A stretch of 64,000 nucleotides of DNA from Vesta saturnalis (lineage: Eukaryota; Arthropoda; Insecta; Coleoptera; Lampyridae): NCBI GenBank assembly GCA_036346205.1, contig JARFJB010000003.1, positions 1,324,501-1,388,500 of the forward strand. The letters run 5' to 3'. Below the pieces are notes generated by a model. The model searched no databases, had not been told where the DNA came from, and saw nothing but the letters and a program-made list of their open reading frames with translations. Positions within the stretch are counted from its first letter, which is position 1; every line of letters starts with the position of its first letter. Position numbers and translations under genes: made by a program. Shown piece after piece: positions 56,499 through 61,926 of the stretch.

Positions 56499-58574
56499 AT
56501 AAATAACACTATTTAATATGTAGGTTTCATTGTTTACATTCCTTACATACGTCTTCATTAGTGAGGATCACGTTCTGACGCCCCAAATAGCGTTTGTGTC
56601 CCTCTCATTGTTTGCGACAATGCATTTTGCAATGGGTGCATTTCCTTTTATACTCGTATGGGCCGTCGAGGTATTTTAACTTTTGATAAAAATAATCATA
56701 CATGTCGGCTTTATATTTCACTTCATGGCCTCTAAAAAACTCTTAAACCATTTTGCACTAGTGTTAATACTTGTCATTATGCATGCCTAGGTTTCACTTG
56801 TCTCTTTTGGGACATATGTTCTGGTGGATGACACAAACATACTTGATGCGAAGACTGCATTTGTATCTCTGTCTCTCTTTAATGTACTACGATTTCCTTT
56901 GAGCATGTTACCAATGATGATCTCCAATATGGTGCAAGTAAGACATTTTTTTTTATTCTTTCTCTCGCTACTAATGACTAATTTACATTTTGCTACCATA
57001 ATTAAACTTCATTATTTCAAATTGGAGGAGGCCATTTTGTAATTTTGCATTACACTTTTTTAGACCTATGTCTCAGTCAAGAGATTGAACAAATTTATGA
57101 ATTGTGAAGAGCTTGATACTAATAACGTTACACATAATACGTCCGAAAGTAAGTAATGCCTCTTGTTTGCTACAAATTTACTAACTCTACCATTTCAGAA
57201 GTTCCAATTTTGATTGAAAATGGCATTTTTACATGGGGAGAAGAGCCGATTTTGAAAAACATTAATATCGAGTTAGAAAAAGGGTGTTTAGCTGCAGTGG
57301 TTGGTAGTGTCGGATCAGGAAAGAGTAGCTTAATTTCGGCTTTATTAGGAGAAATGGAGAAAGTTTCTGGAAGAGTAAATACACTTGGGTCTCTTGCATA
57401 TGTCTCTCAACAGGCTTGGATTCAAAATGCAACATTACAACAAAACATTTTATTTGGAAAAACGCTTAATCAAAAATTGTATGATAACATTGTAGGAGCG
57501 TGTGCTCTTACTCCTGATTTTGAAATGTTACCTGCTGGTGATCAAACTGAAATTGGTGAAAAGGGTATTAACTTATCAGGTGGACAAAAACAAAGAGTAA
57601 GCTTAGCTAGAGCAGTTTATTCTAATTCTGATATTTATCTCCTGGATGATCCATTAAGTGCTGTTGATAGCCATGTTGGTAAACATATATTTGAACATGT
57701 TATTGGACCTCAAGGGATTCTCAAAAATACTACAAGACTGCTCGTAACACATGGCATAACTTACTTACCTCAAGTTGATAAAATAATTGTACTTAAAGAT
57801 GGTGAAGTAACAGAAGTGGGTACTTATAAAGAATTACTTGATAAGAAAGGTGCTTTTGCTGAATTTATTATACAACATCTTACAGAAGTTGTAAACGAAG
57901 AGGATGAAGACCGTAAGTATTCTAAGGTATATGAAAGGAGGTAAAATGTAATACATAACATATATTTGTAATGATGATCTGTTACTTGCTATGCTACAAA
58001 GTTACTTCTATAATGTTGCAATGTTAAAATGTGTTATAAGCTCCTTTCTTAATTTTAATAATAAATTTATTAATTGATCTTCGAGCATTGAACGTATTTC
58101 ACATTTTAGAATTGGATGAATTAAAAAATCAATTAAGTGGAACTGTAATATCAAGCGAATTTACAAGACAACTAAGTCGACATCGTTCACGTGTTTCAGA
58201 ATCAGTTTCGGAAACTGGTTCTGATAAAGCCAATGGTTCATTACAACGTCAAAAATCATCTGATAGTAATCCTGATAAAAGTTTAAAACGTCGCACCAGC
58301 TCAATAGAAGCAATAAAGAAACCAGTTGTTGGTGAAAAATTAATTGAAGTTGAGAAAGCTGAAACTGGTAGTGTAAAATGGGCTGTATATGTACATTATT
58401 TAAAATCTATCGGATTTTTTTTAACTATTTCTACAATAGTACTTAATGTTTTATTTCAAATTTTTACTGTTGGTTCTAATTTTTGGTTAACGGCATGGTC
58501 GAATAATAAAAATACAACTACGAGTGAACGAGATATGTATCTTGGAGTTTATGGTGCATTGGGATTTGGCCAAG
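21810..58574 (+). CDS. MRP1: ABCC-family multidrug resistance-associated protein (MRP1-like), 3' truncated by the window
   Basis: Full-size ATP-driven exporter of the ABCC subfamily. In the family such proteins sit in the plasma membrane and export organic anions and glutathione, glucuronate or sulfate conjugates. Exons join in consistent phase: 21810-21854, 21950-22255, 22306-22566, 22616-22809, 46033-46221, 46269-46902, then 56524-56670 or 56791-56937, then 57064-57148, 57199-57912 and 58110-58574. The ~1013 residues seen comprise TMD0 (exons 1-3), the L0 linker (exon 4), TMD1 (exons 5-8), NBD1 (exon 9), and the linker plus the start of TMD2 (exon 10). The remaining TMD2 and NBD2 (about 500 residues in relatives) lie beyond 64000. 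Intron 4 is 23.2 kb and intron 6 is 9.6 kb, both filled with transposons. The family call is very secure; orthology to MRP1 is inferred from TMD0 and sequence resemblance. Confidence 0.95.
21950..22255 (+). CDS. MRP1: MRP exon 2 (TMD0, first helices)
   Basis: 102 codons. Begins NTTLTWNTEDPDFTKCFEKT, the conserved extracellular motif before the first TMD0 helix. Two hydrophobic helices follow (around LVWIPCIFLWTF, and FLVTLVLIILCLVDLGIA). The acceptor is TAATTGTAG and the donor GTAAGT, phase 0 at both ends. Confidence 0.93.
22306..22566 (+). CDS. MRP1: MRP exon 3 (rest of TMD0)
   Basis: 87 codons with further hydrophobic helices (ALSILLLLY, GTLFLFWFLNVICAIP, YFYISYLIYFPLVILMVLLN). It ends in ADKPP...YPKLN, the start of the cytosolic L0 linker. 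The acceptor is TTACTTTTAG and the donor GTAAGT, phase 0. Confidence 0.93.
22616..22809 (+). CDS. MRP1: MRP exon 4 (L0 linker)
   Basis: Encodes KPCPEEGASFLSRIFYRWFD and on to KSLNKAA. It contains the family's CPE..ASFLSR...W.....G+..PL...DLW.L pattern that leads into TMD1. In relatives L0 is needed for transport and membrane localisation. Ends in phase 2 at a GTAATT donor, followed by a 23.2-kb intron. Confidence 0.93.
22810..24470. other. Start of intron 4; nothing recognised
   Basis: AT-rich intronic DNA without a supported ORF, exon or repeat partner within the window. Confidence 0.6.
24470..24910 (+). mobile_element. 3' end of a Penelope-like retroelement
   Basis: Contains a decayed coding tail (around 24490-24600, with VPPKERYYNRWKDLNTTFNF in one frame). 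It then has the non-coding tail AATAAATTCTTGACAAAGGG...GTTCCCGAAACATTG, and ends in a long (TA)n tract. The same tail occurs as a palindrome at 17404-17600. The GGGAAC/GTTCCC hairpin followed by GAAAC is suggestive of the hammerhead ribozyme known from these elements, but the CUGANGA half is degraded. The assignment is tentative. Confidence 0.5.
24910..24978. repeat. (TA)n microsatellite
   Basis: About 34 TA units directly after the Penelope-like tail, in the same relative position as the tract next to the 17.5-kb palindrome. Confidence 0.97.
24979..25660. other. Intronic DNA, nothing recognised
   Basis: No supported gene or repeat. A - strand mariner relic starts immediately after it. Confidence 0.5.
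25665..26500 (-). pseudogene. Mariner (irritans-like) transposase relic
   Basis: Read on the - strand from about 26500 downward. The N-terminal half (EHCSGYPEDVTAPLIIGKIH, then VREIVEATGISQGTVFSI, then HEKLGVKKSRQ) matches the mariner DNA-binding region. In another frame, 25950-25680 gives ILLHQNNACEDICAV (second catalytic block; the family has QDNA, so Asp is replaced by Asn). HP...TWLAVTSLFPNLKKW follows, in place of the SPDLAPSDFFLFPNLKK block. The central part with the first catalytic Asp is frameshifted or lost. Non-functional; terminal repeats not found. Confidence 0.75.
26533..28167. other. Intronic DNA, nothing recognised
   Basis: No supported gene. Short open frames on both strands lack conserved motifs or splice context. 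Confidence 0.5.
28168..29621 (-). mobile_element. Tc1-like transposon, 1454 bp
   Basis: Inverted termini AACTGCTCCATATAAGTTA (left) and AACTGCTCCACATAAGTTA (right, reverse strand) are bounded by TA at 28166-28167 and 29622-29623. It contains one transposase gene on the - strand. Size and structure are typical for Tc1-like elements. Confidence 0.85.
28410..29345 (-). pseudogene. Tc1-like DD34E transposase with two stops and a lost catalytic residue
   Basis: On the - strand a single frame runs from the DNA-binding HTH (VSQSVISRIFNRFQETGSV) through a GRP-type hook (RIGRPS) to the catalytic core. The core has FTDESRYGRF (first Asp), FLDDNARPHRS (second Asp) and SPGLNPIKHAWDQL. In active family members the last block is SPDLNPIEHxWD, so here the catalytic Glu is Lys and the preceding Asp is Gly. 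The spacing from second Asp to that Lys is 34 residues. Two in-frame TGA codons interrupt it (after NLHSR near 29082, and after NRRTRV near 28936). No frameshift is needed to read it. Inactive. Confidence 0.9.
29624..30002. other. Intronic DNA, nothing recognised
   Basis: No supported gene or repeat between the Tc1 element and the following SINE. Confidence 0.5.
30003..31385 (-). mobile_element. SINE family A copy split by a TA-flanked transposon
   Basis: The SINE 3' part is at 30003-30124 and its 5' part at 31180-31385 (both - strand). They join cleanly once 30125-31177 and one TA are removed. The 5' end is truncated just past box B (GGAATCGAACC), so box A is missing. Confidence 0.85.
30125..31177 (-). 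mobile_element. 1053-bp mariner-like deletion derivative with ~240-bp inverted repeats
   Basis: Ends CAGGGTGACATAGGAAAAAG and the inverse ...TCACCCTG, with TA on both sides. The inverted repeats continue for about 240 bp (through AGTTCCTATGAACTTAGGTC and TTTTGTATACAGGGGCTTTT). On the - strand near 30770-30610 it keeps only the N-terminal DUF4817 helix-turn-helix of a transposase (YTFEEYRDMIMCYGEARSN). The catalytic domain is gone, so it depends on a relative for movement. Confidence 0.85.
31430..32220 (-). repeat. Reverse-orientation part of the 16-19 kb degenerate repeat
   Basis: Contains TTTTTAAAGATAATTTAATAT, then AGCCTAAAGTAT and ACCTTTTATGAATATT blocks repeated near 31440, 31980 and 32130. 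These are diverged reverse complements of the theme at 16160-19430. A partial SINE (31517-31676) is inserted in it. Confidence 0.5.
31517..31676 (-). mobile_element. SINE family A fragment (3' half)
   Basis: Reads GGAAAAGGCCTCATCTTTCA onward on the + strand, matching the SINE 3' part in reverse, up to about GGTGCGGTCAGAATATGATC. The tRNA-like head is missing. Confidence 0.8.
32221..33197. other. Intronic DNA, nothing recognised
   Basis: AT-rich, with a short 67-codon frame that lacks motifs. No supported gene. Confidence 0.5.
33198..34103. mobile_element. Possible TA-flanked non-autonomous element, 906 bp
   Basis: Inverted ends GTGGTATTCAGACTGAGAGT (left) and GTGGTATTCAGACTGAAAGT (right, reverse strand) are bounded by TA. 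Similarity fades after ~28 bp. No transposase is recognisable inside. Tc1/mariner-type by target site; family unknown. Confidence 0.6.
34104..34714. other. Intronic DNA, nothing recognised
   Basis: A 63-codon + strand frame (34184-34375) is hydrophobic in part but has no splice context or recognised motif. Confidence 0.45.
34717..35586 (-). mobile_element. 870-bp mariner-like deletion derivative
   Basis: Inverted ends CCGGGTGTAACAGCATCATG on both sides (TIR at least 45 bp, to TTTCTCCTTT), with TA at 34715-34716 and 35587-35588. The only coding trace is the transposase C-terminus on the - strand (35500-35336): DLELRIRRAINSITAQQLAN followed by VNGQHFEQLL and a stop. Confidence 0.88.
35969..36019. 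repeat. (TA)n microsatellite
   Basis: About 25 TA units following a short ACACACA. Confidence 0.97.
37146..37231 (+). mobile_element. 5'-truncated tRNA-like SINE, family B
   Basis: Starts inside the anticodon arm (CTCTAGCAAAGTAC), keeps the T arm with box B (GGTTCAAATCC), the 3' acceptor strand and the shared tail AAACTTTTTATTTATG. AATTTTGTA is duplicated at 37137-37145 and 37232-37240. Removing the insert plus one copy restores the - strand P transposase frame exactly (ACAAAATTGCTTCAAAAACT), which proves it is mobile. Confidence 0.88.
37580..38899. mobile_element. Fold-back DNA element with ~240-bp inverted repeats, itself containing a SINE
   Basis: The left arm (37580-37762 and 38163-38260) and right arm (about 38650-38899) are inverse copies, sharing for example GGCTTCAAAGGTTATTCGAG and CAAACAAAAATTATAGAG. 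TA flanks both ends (37578-37579, 38900-38901), and the right end reads ATCACCCTG. The left arm is split by SINE family A at 37783-38153. The 390-bp core has no recognised coding region. It lies inside the P-superfamily relic, between the THAP part and the coiled-coil part. Confidence 0.75.
37783..38153 (+). mobile_element. SINE family A, full-length copy
   Basis: Begins CCGAGCTGGTAGCGTAGTGG with intact box A and a box B variant (GGTTCGTTTCC), and ends GAATGAAATACGTGG plus a T-rich tail. Flanks ATCTAGCAAAA and ATCTACAAAAA may be the decayed target duplication. The uninterrupted opposite arm of the fold-back element shows the empty site (TTATCTACAAAAA). Confidence 0.9.
39684..40210. mobile_element. 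Possible hAT-type non-autonomous element
   Basis: Short inverted ends, TAGGGCCGCGCCGC (left) and CAGGGCCGCACCGC (right, reverse strand), enclose ~520 bp of non-coding DNA. The adjacent 8-mers (TCAGTTAT and ATTGTTAT) are only partly alike, so the target duplication is weak. No transposase inside. Confidence 0.4.
40845..42996 (+). mobile_element. Mariner-family DD41D transposon, 2152 bp, ~228-bp inverted repeats
   Basis: Left (40845-41072) and right (about 42770-42996) arms are near-identical inverse copies. They start ATAATCTGAAAATT and run through AACTCGAATGGATTTGGTTT and ACGCACAATACTAATACGGT. TA flanks both ends (40843-40844, 42997-42998). It contains the transposase gene at 41181-42427. 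This is the best preserved DNA transposon in the window. Confidence 0.92.
41181..42427 (+). pseudogene. DD41D mariner-like transposase with one intron and one frameshift
   Basis: Exon 1 (41181-41507; the homologous part starts near MFSNSEKRDMIRIF at 41274) carries the DUF4817 helix-turn-helix. A 108-bp segment, 41508-41615, begins GTACTA and ends ATCTTAG. Removing it joins ILHQ to VQENPSTS in frame, so it is a plausible intron. Exon 2 continues with KTTVWRVLKQHRYKPF, the first catalytic Asp in IIWTDECNFS and SFNVWVGIW. A +1 frameshift near 42055 leads to WWQIDGAPPHNA (second Asp) and SPDLTPLDYFLWGY (third Asp). I count 41 residues between the last two Asp, i.e. DD41D. The C-terminus ends NLFEHLL. 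It could be an otherwise intact gene with one indel. Confidence 0.85.
43355..44161 (-). mobile_element. 807-bp mariner-like deletion derivative
   Basis: Inverted ends CCGGGTGGTCGTAAAGTAAG and CAGGGTGGTCGTAAAGTAAG (reverse strand), with TIRs of ~190 bp and TA on each side. The only remaining coding part is the transposase C-terminus on the - strand (43900-43741): YPANLDDLKQRIRQEIRRIT followed by NGGHFEHLL. The CGGACCCGTCGATTTT block inside the TIR links it to the 12321-14437 element. Confidence 0.9.
44164..44800. other. Intronic DNA, nothing recognised
   Basis: No supported gene or repeat. Confidence 0.5.
44801..44868. repeat. (TA)n microsatellite
   Basis: About 34 TA units. The frame reading through it (44675-44926) is an artefact. 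Confidence 0.97.
44869..46032. other. End of intron 4; nothing recognised
   Basis: No repeats or ORFs supported until the acceptor at 46031-46032. The stretch just upstream of the acceptor (45941-46032) is open in the MRP frame, but is best read as intron because of splice phase. Confidence 0.5.
46033..46221 (+). CDS. MRP1: MRP exon 5 (start of TMD1)
   Basis: Encodes VPQYPQAEYKT, then KNKQASILPALVKTVGPTFL, then VLTFVSPQILK: the family entry into TMD1 helix 6. The start is chosen at the ATTTACAG acceptor (46031-46032) because exon 4 ends in phase 2 and this is a strong acceptor leaving one nucleotide to finish the codon. The alternative at 46092 (TTTTGTTAG) has the same phase and would shorten the exon by 20 codons. 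The acceptor at 45958 is out of phase. The end is a perfect GTAAGT donor, phase 2. Confidence 0.88.
46269..46902 (+). CDS. MRP1: MRP exon 6 (TMD1 core)
   Basis: 211 codons spanning most of TMD1. It contains the strongly conserved RMFLVGIRIRTALISAIYRK coupling region, STVGEIVNLMSVDAQKF, LALYFLWQILG, AVMIILIPVNGVIA, DERVKLMNEVLSGIKVLKLY, AWEPSFE and LNAGTSFIWSCAPFL. The acceptor is TAATTTTAG and the donor GTGAGT, phase 0. This is the most conserved piece of the gene seen here. Confidence 0.96.
46903..47809. other. Start of intron 6; nothing recognised
   Basis: I looked for further copies of the alternative exon 7 here and in the rest of the intron (pattern GTTTCA...ACATATGT...TTTGTATCTCTGTCT) and saw none before 56524. 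Confidence 0.6.
47810..47985 (+). mobile_element. tRNA-like SINE, family B, full head
   Basis: The head at 47824-47895 folds as a tRNA: acceptor ACTTCGA/TCGAGGT, box A TAGCGCAGTTGG, anticodon loop CTAGCAA, T arm GTAGG-TTCAAAT-CCTAC. A tail AAACTTTTTATTTATG and AATTACATATTTACCTTTGA is shared with the copy at 54755-54975. The D arm lacks a few bases, so it is probably not a functional tRNA. Confidence 0.82.
48095..48240 (+). mobile_element. tRNA-like SINE, family B, acceptor-deleted copy
   Basis: Head from ACCTCGA (48147) through box A TAGCACAGTTGG and box B GGTTCAAATCC. The 3' acceptor strand CTCGAGGTAAA is deleted, so sequence jumps to the TTTTTATTTATG tail. The upstream flank TCAGTTCTACATACATA is shared with two other copies, so the repeat unit extends beyond the tRNA-like part. 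Confidence 0.8.
48241..49556. other. Intronic DNA, nothing recognised
   Basis: AT-rich, no supported coding or repeat structure. The last few hundred bases may be the 5' part of the following LINE. Confidence 0.5.
49757..50433 (+). pseudogene. LINE apurinic-type endonuclease domain
   Basis: Starts with an NVRG-like block near 49757 and reads LGILCVSEIKRKGKH. A frameshift near 49920-50030 leads into the frame opening at 50032 (NERVMIVGNMNGWVG, then TWFKHKNLHMYTW, SKSMIDLIVYD and ECGSDHFLVIS). The GNMN block corresponds to the GDxN metal/phosphate motif with Asp replaced by Asn. SDH is the catalytic tail. Non-functional. Confidence 0.82.
50434..51430 (+). pseudogene. LINE linker and N-terminal reverse transcriptase remnant
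   Basis: A charged linker (50686-50934, ETEKKRLYQVYRLRIKEAKE) precedes the RT start (51060-51120, GSLKNVKGAGVDEITGEMLK). Scattered RT blocks follow over several frames (CKNY near 51270, then LLSVPGKVFERILIDRV). Sequence ends at the GFMPGRGCVDQM-like block near 51400. The catalytic motif is absent. Confidence 0.8.
51660..53767. other. Intronic DNA with a CG-bearing inverted patch
   Basis: No gene supported. Around 52230-52260 and 52556-52660 are stretches repeating TCGCAC, GTGCG and ACTCG motifs (for example CTCGCGAAATTCTCGCACTC), unlike the AT-rich surroundings. They may be ends of an unrecognised repeat. Confidence 0.4.
53768..53935 (-). mobile_element. tRNA-like SINE, family B, anticodon-deleted copy
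   Basis: On the - strand the head (53879-53812) begins ACTTCGATACCGCAGTTGG, lacks about eight bases of the anticodon arm and continues AAAGTACAGGTCGTAGGTTC. It ends TCGAGGTAAA plus the usual tail. Confidence 0.82.
53936..54754. other. Intronic DNA, nothing recognised
   Basis: No supported gene or repeat partner. Confidence 0.5.
54755..54975 (+). mobile_element. tRNA-like SINE, family B, intact cloverleaf
   Basis: 54811-54884 forms a complete 74-nt cloverleaf: acceptor ATCTCGA/TCGAGGT (one G-T wobble), D arm GCGC/GCGC, anticodon arm GTACT/AGTAC with loop CTAGCAA (anticodon AGC), variable AGGTC, T arm GTAGG/CCTAC. Despite the Ala-type anticodon, pair 3:70 is C-G, not the G-U required by alanyl-tRNA synthetases. 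The shared flank and tail mark it as a member of the mobile family. A functional tRNA cannot be excluded from sequence alone. Confidence 0.8.
54976..56004. other. Intronic DNA, nothing recognised
   Basis: A GC-richer frame at 55030-55251 (CGCGCGGCAGGG...) has no splice context or recognised motif. Confidence 0.45.
56005..56360. promoter_or_regulatory. Three consecutive stem-loops upstream of the alternative exons
   Basis: Stem-loop 1 (56008-56115) pairs GGTAACGGTTTTTAC with GTAAAAACCTCTTTACC and CTCGCTCTT with AAGAGCGAG. Stem-loop 2 (56196-56278) pairs CTTAAACAAATGAACGCCG and the following bases with a near-perfect inverse copy, about 40 bp per arm and almost no loop. Stem-loop 3 (56291-56357) pairs GACAAAAGTGTA with TACACTTTTGTC. 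They end ~165 nt before exon 7a. They may be small fold-back elements or structures affecting exon choice; function is inference. Confidence 0.6.
56415..56493. repeat. (TA)n microsatellite
   Basis: About 38 TA units (with one TAATA interruption), ending only 31 bp before exon 7a. It occupies the place of the usual polypyrimidine tract region. Confidence 0.97.
56524..56670 (+). CDS. MRP1: MRP alternative exon 7a
   Basis: 49 codons in phase 0 after the TATGTAG acceptor: VSLFTFLTYVFISEDHVLTP, then AFVSLSLFATMHFAMG, ending in WAVE at a GTATTT donor. It aligns end to end with exon 7b (19 of 49 identical) and encodes the same TMD1 helix pair. It lacks the RFPLSMLP motif found in 7b and in typical MRPs. 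Same length, same phase and a tandem position argue for mutually exclusive use. The weak (TA)n-rich upstream region suggests that its inclusion is regulated. Confidence 0.85.
56791..56937 (+). CDS. MRP1: MRP alternative exon 7b (canonical version)
   Basis: 49 codons, phase 0: VSLVSFGTYVLVDDTNILDA, then TAFVSLSLFNVLRFPLSMLP, ending MISNMVQ. This is the standard TMD1 sequence of MRP proteins preceding the NBD1 linker. The acceptor is TGCCTAG and the donor GTAAGA. The intron between 7a and 7b is 120 bp (56671-56790). Confidence 0.93.
57064..57148 (+). CDS. MRP1: MRP exon 8 (TMD1-NBD1 linker)
   Basis: Encodes TYVSVKRLNKFMNCEELDTN and the following NVTHNTSE. This is the V(S/N)RI(N)KF...EELD pattern that ends TMD1 in this family. 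The acceptor is CTTTTTTAG and the donor GTAAGT, phase 1. Confidence 0.92.
57199..57912 (+). CDS. MRP1: MRP exon 9 (nucleotide-binding domain 1)
   Basis: 238 codons, complete NBD1 (protein residues ~621-858). Walker A is GSVGSGKSS (~656-664), Q loop YVSQQAW (~691), ABC signature LSGGQ (~746-750), Walker B IYLLDD (~766-771), D loop SAVD and H-loop His in VTHG (~805). The residue after the Walker B Asp is Asp rather than Glu, the known degenerate feature of MRP NBD1 that slows hydrolysis there. An acidic tail (EVVNEEDED) follows. The acceptor is CATTTCAG and the donor GTAAGT, phase 1. Confidence 0.97.
58110..58574 (+). CDS. MRP1: MRP exon 10 (inter-domain linker and start of TMD2)
   Basis: 155 codons. 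A Ser/Arg-rich cytosolic linker (RQLSRHRSRVSESVSETGS, LKRRTSSIEA) holds several possible RxxS kinase sites. EKLIEVEKAETGSVKWAVYV follows, then the first TMD2 helix (FFLTISTIVLNVLFQIFTVG) and SNFWLTAWS, ending YGALGFGQ at a GTAAGA donor. The gene continues past the window; no later exon is recognised before 64000. Confidence 0.94.
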
Positions 58575-59150
58575 GTAAGATTGATAGAAAGCATATAGAA
58601 TGCATACAATTTATAGAATTTTCTTTCTTGTACTGATACTCGCTAGTTATTCATTTATGGACCTTGACTCATTGCAACTTAATGATGGCCTTTCTGTTTT
58701 ATTGAATTTTAGCAAAAATAACAAACTAAACTACTAATGCAACTAATACGTCTGTAATGTAATCAGTTTCTATTGCTTTTTTAAGGTAATTGAGATGATG
58801 TTATTTAAAATTTAATAACTGTTGAGTACTACTAATAATAATCAATATTCAAATTGGTACTAGTTAAGTAGGTAACATGTTGTATTTATGTAGTATGAAG
58901 GTGTTAAATGAGTCATATTTTTGAAAATTCAAAAAAGGATTGTGTCTTGGTGTGTTGGCAATAAGGTAATATCTCTGTTGACAGTGTAACAATTTTATAG
59001 CTTCTGTTTTAAATAAATATATTTATTAGTGTTTATTGATAATTATTTACACCAGATAACATTTCATTAGAAATGTGTACTGCATTTGCATACTTAGTGT
59101 TTATGCCACATTACATTTTTTAAATAAATATATGAAAGATCTAAAATTTT
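58575..59150. other. Start of the last visible MRP intron; nothing recognised
   Basis: No supported repeat or exon. The intron must be at least 5.4 kb because no TMD2 exon is visible before the window ends. Confidence 0.6.
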
Positions 59151-59520
59151 GATTTTTGGGAGGAATATTGCATTGTGGCGAAAAAGAATGGATGGAGAGG
59201 GGAATGAGTGAATAATGAATGATTGTGGTGTGCAAAAGACTGGTCAATCTGTATGAAAGAGGTCCTCTTCATTGGAAAGAATGAACGAGGAATGATTGAC
59301 AAAGCAGATATATGTACATAAACTTAGGGGTAAGACTGTGCAAGACAGACCTTGAAAGTGGTGGTTAAATGCAGTAGTAACCGCCATTAACAATAGAAAG
59401 ATAAGGAGGTTTAGGAATAACAGAACGTGTCAGAATCAGTGCATGAATTGTGTGGAAGCAAGAGAGATGTGCAAAGGATGATATGAAGAAAAATTGTGCA
59501 TGGTAAGTAAATACAGAGTG
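59150..59520 (+). mobile_element. LINE 3'-end fragment
   Basis: Around 59340-59480 one frame reads KIRRFRNNRTCQNQCMNCVE, matching the tail of the LINE at 51480-51560 (ending in the same Cys-rich stretch). 5'-truncated, as is usual for LINE copies. Confidence 0.7.
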
Positions 59521-60866
59521 TTAAACTTTTTATGTGAAGTAGACACTTTAATGTAGTAAAACTGTTTGTTTAAAAATTTCCTATTCGAGAAATTATGGAC
59601 AACAGAGGTATTTTTTCATATTTTTCAAAATTTGGTACGTTTATTTAAAAAACTAAATTTTCTCAGCATATAAGAACTCACATTGATATTGTAATTATAT
59701 TTTCGAATTCCCCGTAAAATTCGCAATAAAAATAACTACATTATTAATAATTTTGACGTAATTATTTGTTTCAAATGACGGTTGAAAGTTAAAAAAATTC
59801 ATTTTTATGAAATTCTTTTTTTTTTAAACTCTCAAAACTATCGATCTTATTTGAGAACATGGCAAATATTGTAAAAACTTTGCCAGTTTATTAGCTTTAA
59901 AATGATATAACTACATTTTGAGGTTGGATCATATGCAGTTGAAATAATTAGATTCCAATGAGTAAAAATAGGCTAAATTCAAGTTTTGAGTAATTTGGTA
60001 CTTTTATTAATAAAACACGATTTTATCAGTATAGAAGATTTAGTTTCAATATTTTACATACATTTCTGAATTCTCCATAAAATTTTCGTATACAATACCT
60101 CAAGTGGCCGATGAATTACCGAAAATTTTTGCCAAAGTGTATGAGTGTTTATTGCTTCCATATAACGCAATAAACATGATTAAACACTTTGACAAAAAAT
60201 TTATGCAATTCGTCAGCCACGAGTAGTATTTAAAAGACTATTCAACGAACAAAGTTGACAGTCAATTGACAAGTCATGAATTAATTGATTAGTTTTAATT
60301 TAGAACAAGTTGCAGGTTATACAGTGGTTTCTATTGTATGCATTACTTTGACAAACAAAATAAACGTCAAAGTTTATGTTAATTTGACATTTTACTGGAA
60401 AGCAATCAAATTTCACAGGAAGAGAAAAAAATTGTTGGGAATATTCCGCTAGCGGAATTGTCGCACAATTGTACTCTGATTGGTTCAAATATAAAAAATA
60501 CTAAATTGTAATTGGTTGATAGTTGACATGGGTGAGTTAATTATTTAGTTTTTAACTGTTTGCGGTTACGGTTGTAATTTAAAACCATTATTTTTTATGA
60601 AACCCTTAATTCTTTTGAACATTAAAAAAACTGTATGGATTTAACTTAAGGACATGTCCAATACTATTAAAACCTTTGCCATTTAAGTAGCTTTAAAAAA
60701 ATATGCTACACTTTGGGGTTTAGTTATAATTTATTTCAAATAATAAAGATTAACTGAAGAATAGTAAGAATATTAATAAGAGCATTAATGAAGACCAAGC
60801 TCATGTCAGGTAATCGGACATAATCAGCTGATGAAGTGACCATATGGTTATTCCCTTGTTGTCCAA
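59521..60866. other. Intronic DNA, nothing recognised
   Basis: No supported gene. The sequence just before 60867 may contain the 5' part of the following mariner relic, but no inverted terminus was found. Confidence 0.45.
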
Positions 60867-61603
60867 ATGGATTCTATTTTAGATGCAATTGTCGAGGAAA
60901 GTATCCTAGACCGAGTGAATGAAGGCCCAGAAATAAGCAGTAGGCAAGCTGCTAACGAAATGGGAACGTTTCACACTAACGTTTTGAGAGTTTTGAGAAA
61001 AAATAATTACCATCCCTATCATTTTACTAAAGTTCAAGGATTAGAGCCAGCAATGATGCCAGGAGAATTGAATTTCGCCGCTAGCTGCTGAACAGTGACA
61101 TTATACAATATTATTTTTTCAAAATCTTATGGACCGACGAGACTCTCTTTACTAGGCAAGGTGTGTTTAATACTCACAATATGCACCTTTGGGCAACAGA
61201 GAATCCAAAAGCAGCCTGGGAAACTTGATTTCAACGGCATTTTACAATCCATGTTCGGGTAGGAGTGATTGGGGATCAATTTGTTGGACCCCACATCTTT
61301 GAAGGGAATTTGAATGGTCCTATGTATTTGAACTTCCTTCGAAATCATCTTTCAACAAGATGGTGCCCCTCTTCATTTTTACCCTACCTCAGCCCCATGG
61401 ATTTTTTCGTTTGGGGGTATATGAAAAGATTGGTGTATGCATCTCCAGTGAGGACTGAGCAGGAACTATTGAACTGTATTATGGACGCTGCAGTCCAAGT
61501 TAGAGAACAACTTTCTTTCAAAGTCACAGTAGGAGCCATGAGAAAAAGGGTACCTTGCTGCATCAGACAAAATGGAGGACACTTTGAAAACAAACTTATG
61601 TAA
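60867..61603 (+). pseudogene. Mariner-like transposase relic with internal deletion
   Basis: The N-terminal part reads ILDRVNEGPEISSRQAANEM and ends VLRVLRKNNYHPYHF. A frame change leads to the first catalytic block ILWTDETLFTRQGVF and MHLWATENPKA (near 61115-61220), followed by a stop. Then RVGVIGDQFVGPHIFEG is read. The second Asp block (FQQDGAPLHFY, near 61357) runs straight into LSPMDFFVWGYMKRLVY, so the ~30 residues normally between them are deleted. The C-terminus ends RQNGGHFENKLM at 61601. No terminal repeats were recognised. Confidence 0.82.
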
Positions 61604-61926
61604 CTGGTGTTAAGCACTACAAATGATAATTACTGACATTTTGCGATGTTTTTAAATACCACAATACACCTACAGACGGTATGATAATTATTTGTCTCAA
61701 AGGCGTTCGCTTTGCGCATGACGTCACCTGAGATGCAACTGCGTTCGGTACACGATACAGTGTATCGTGGTTCGGTGCGTTCACTGGGTGCACTGCACTG
61801 CCTCATTACGTGGTATACGCGGCGTTTGTGTGTTCTACAGTTGCTTGAATATTTTTTTTTATTATTTGGACAAACATTAGTGATTAAGGTTACTTGTTAA
61901 CACTTCACTCTTGTACCTAACCGAAA
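61604..61926. promoter_or_regulatory. Possible 5' region of the THAP/P-type transposase gene
   Basis: GC-richer than its surroundings, with CACGATACAGTGTATCGTG at 61751-61769, an imperfect palindrome, and several GTTCGGT/GCGTTC motifs. It directly precedes the ATG at 61927. Promoter role is inferred from position only. Confidence 0.35.
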
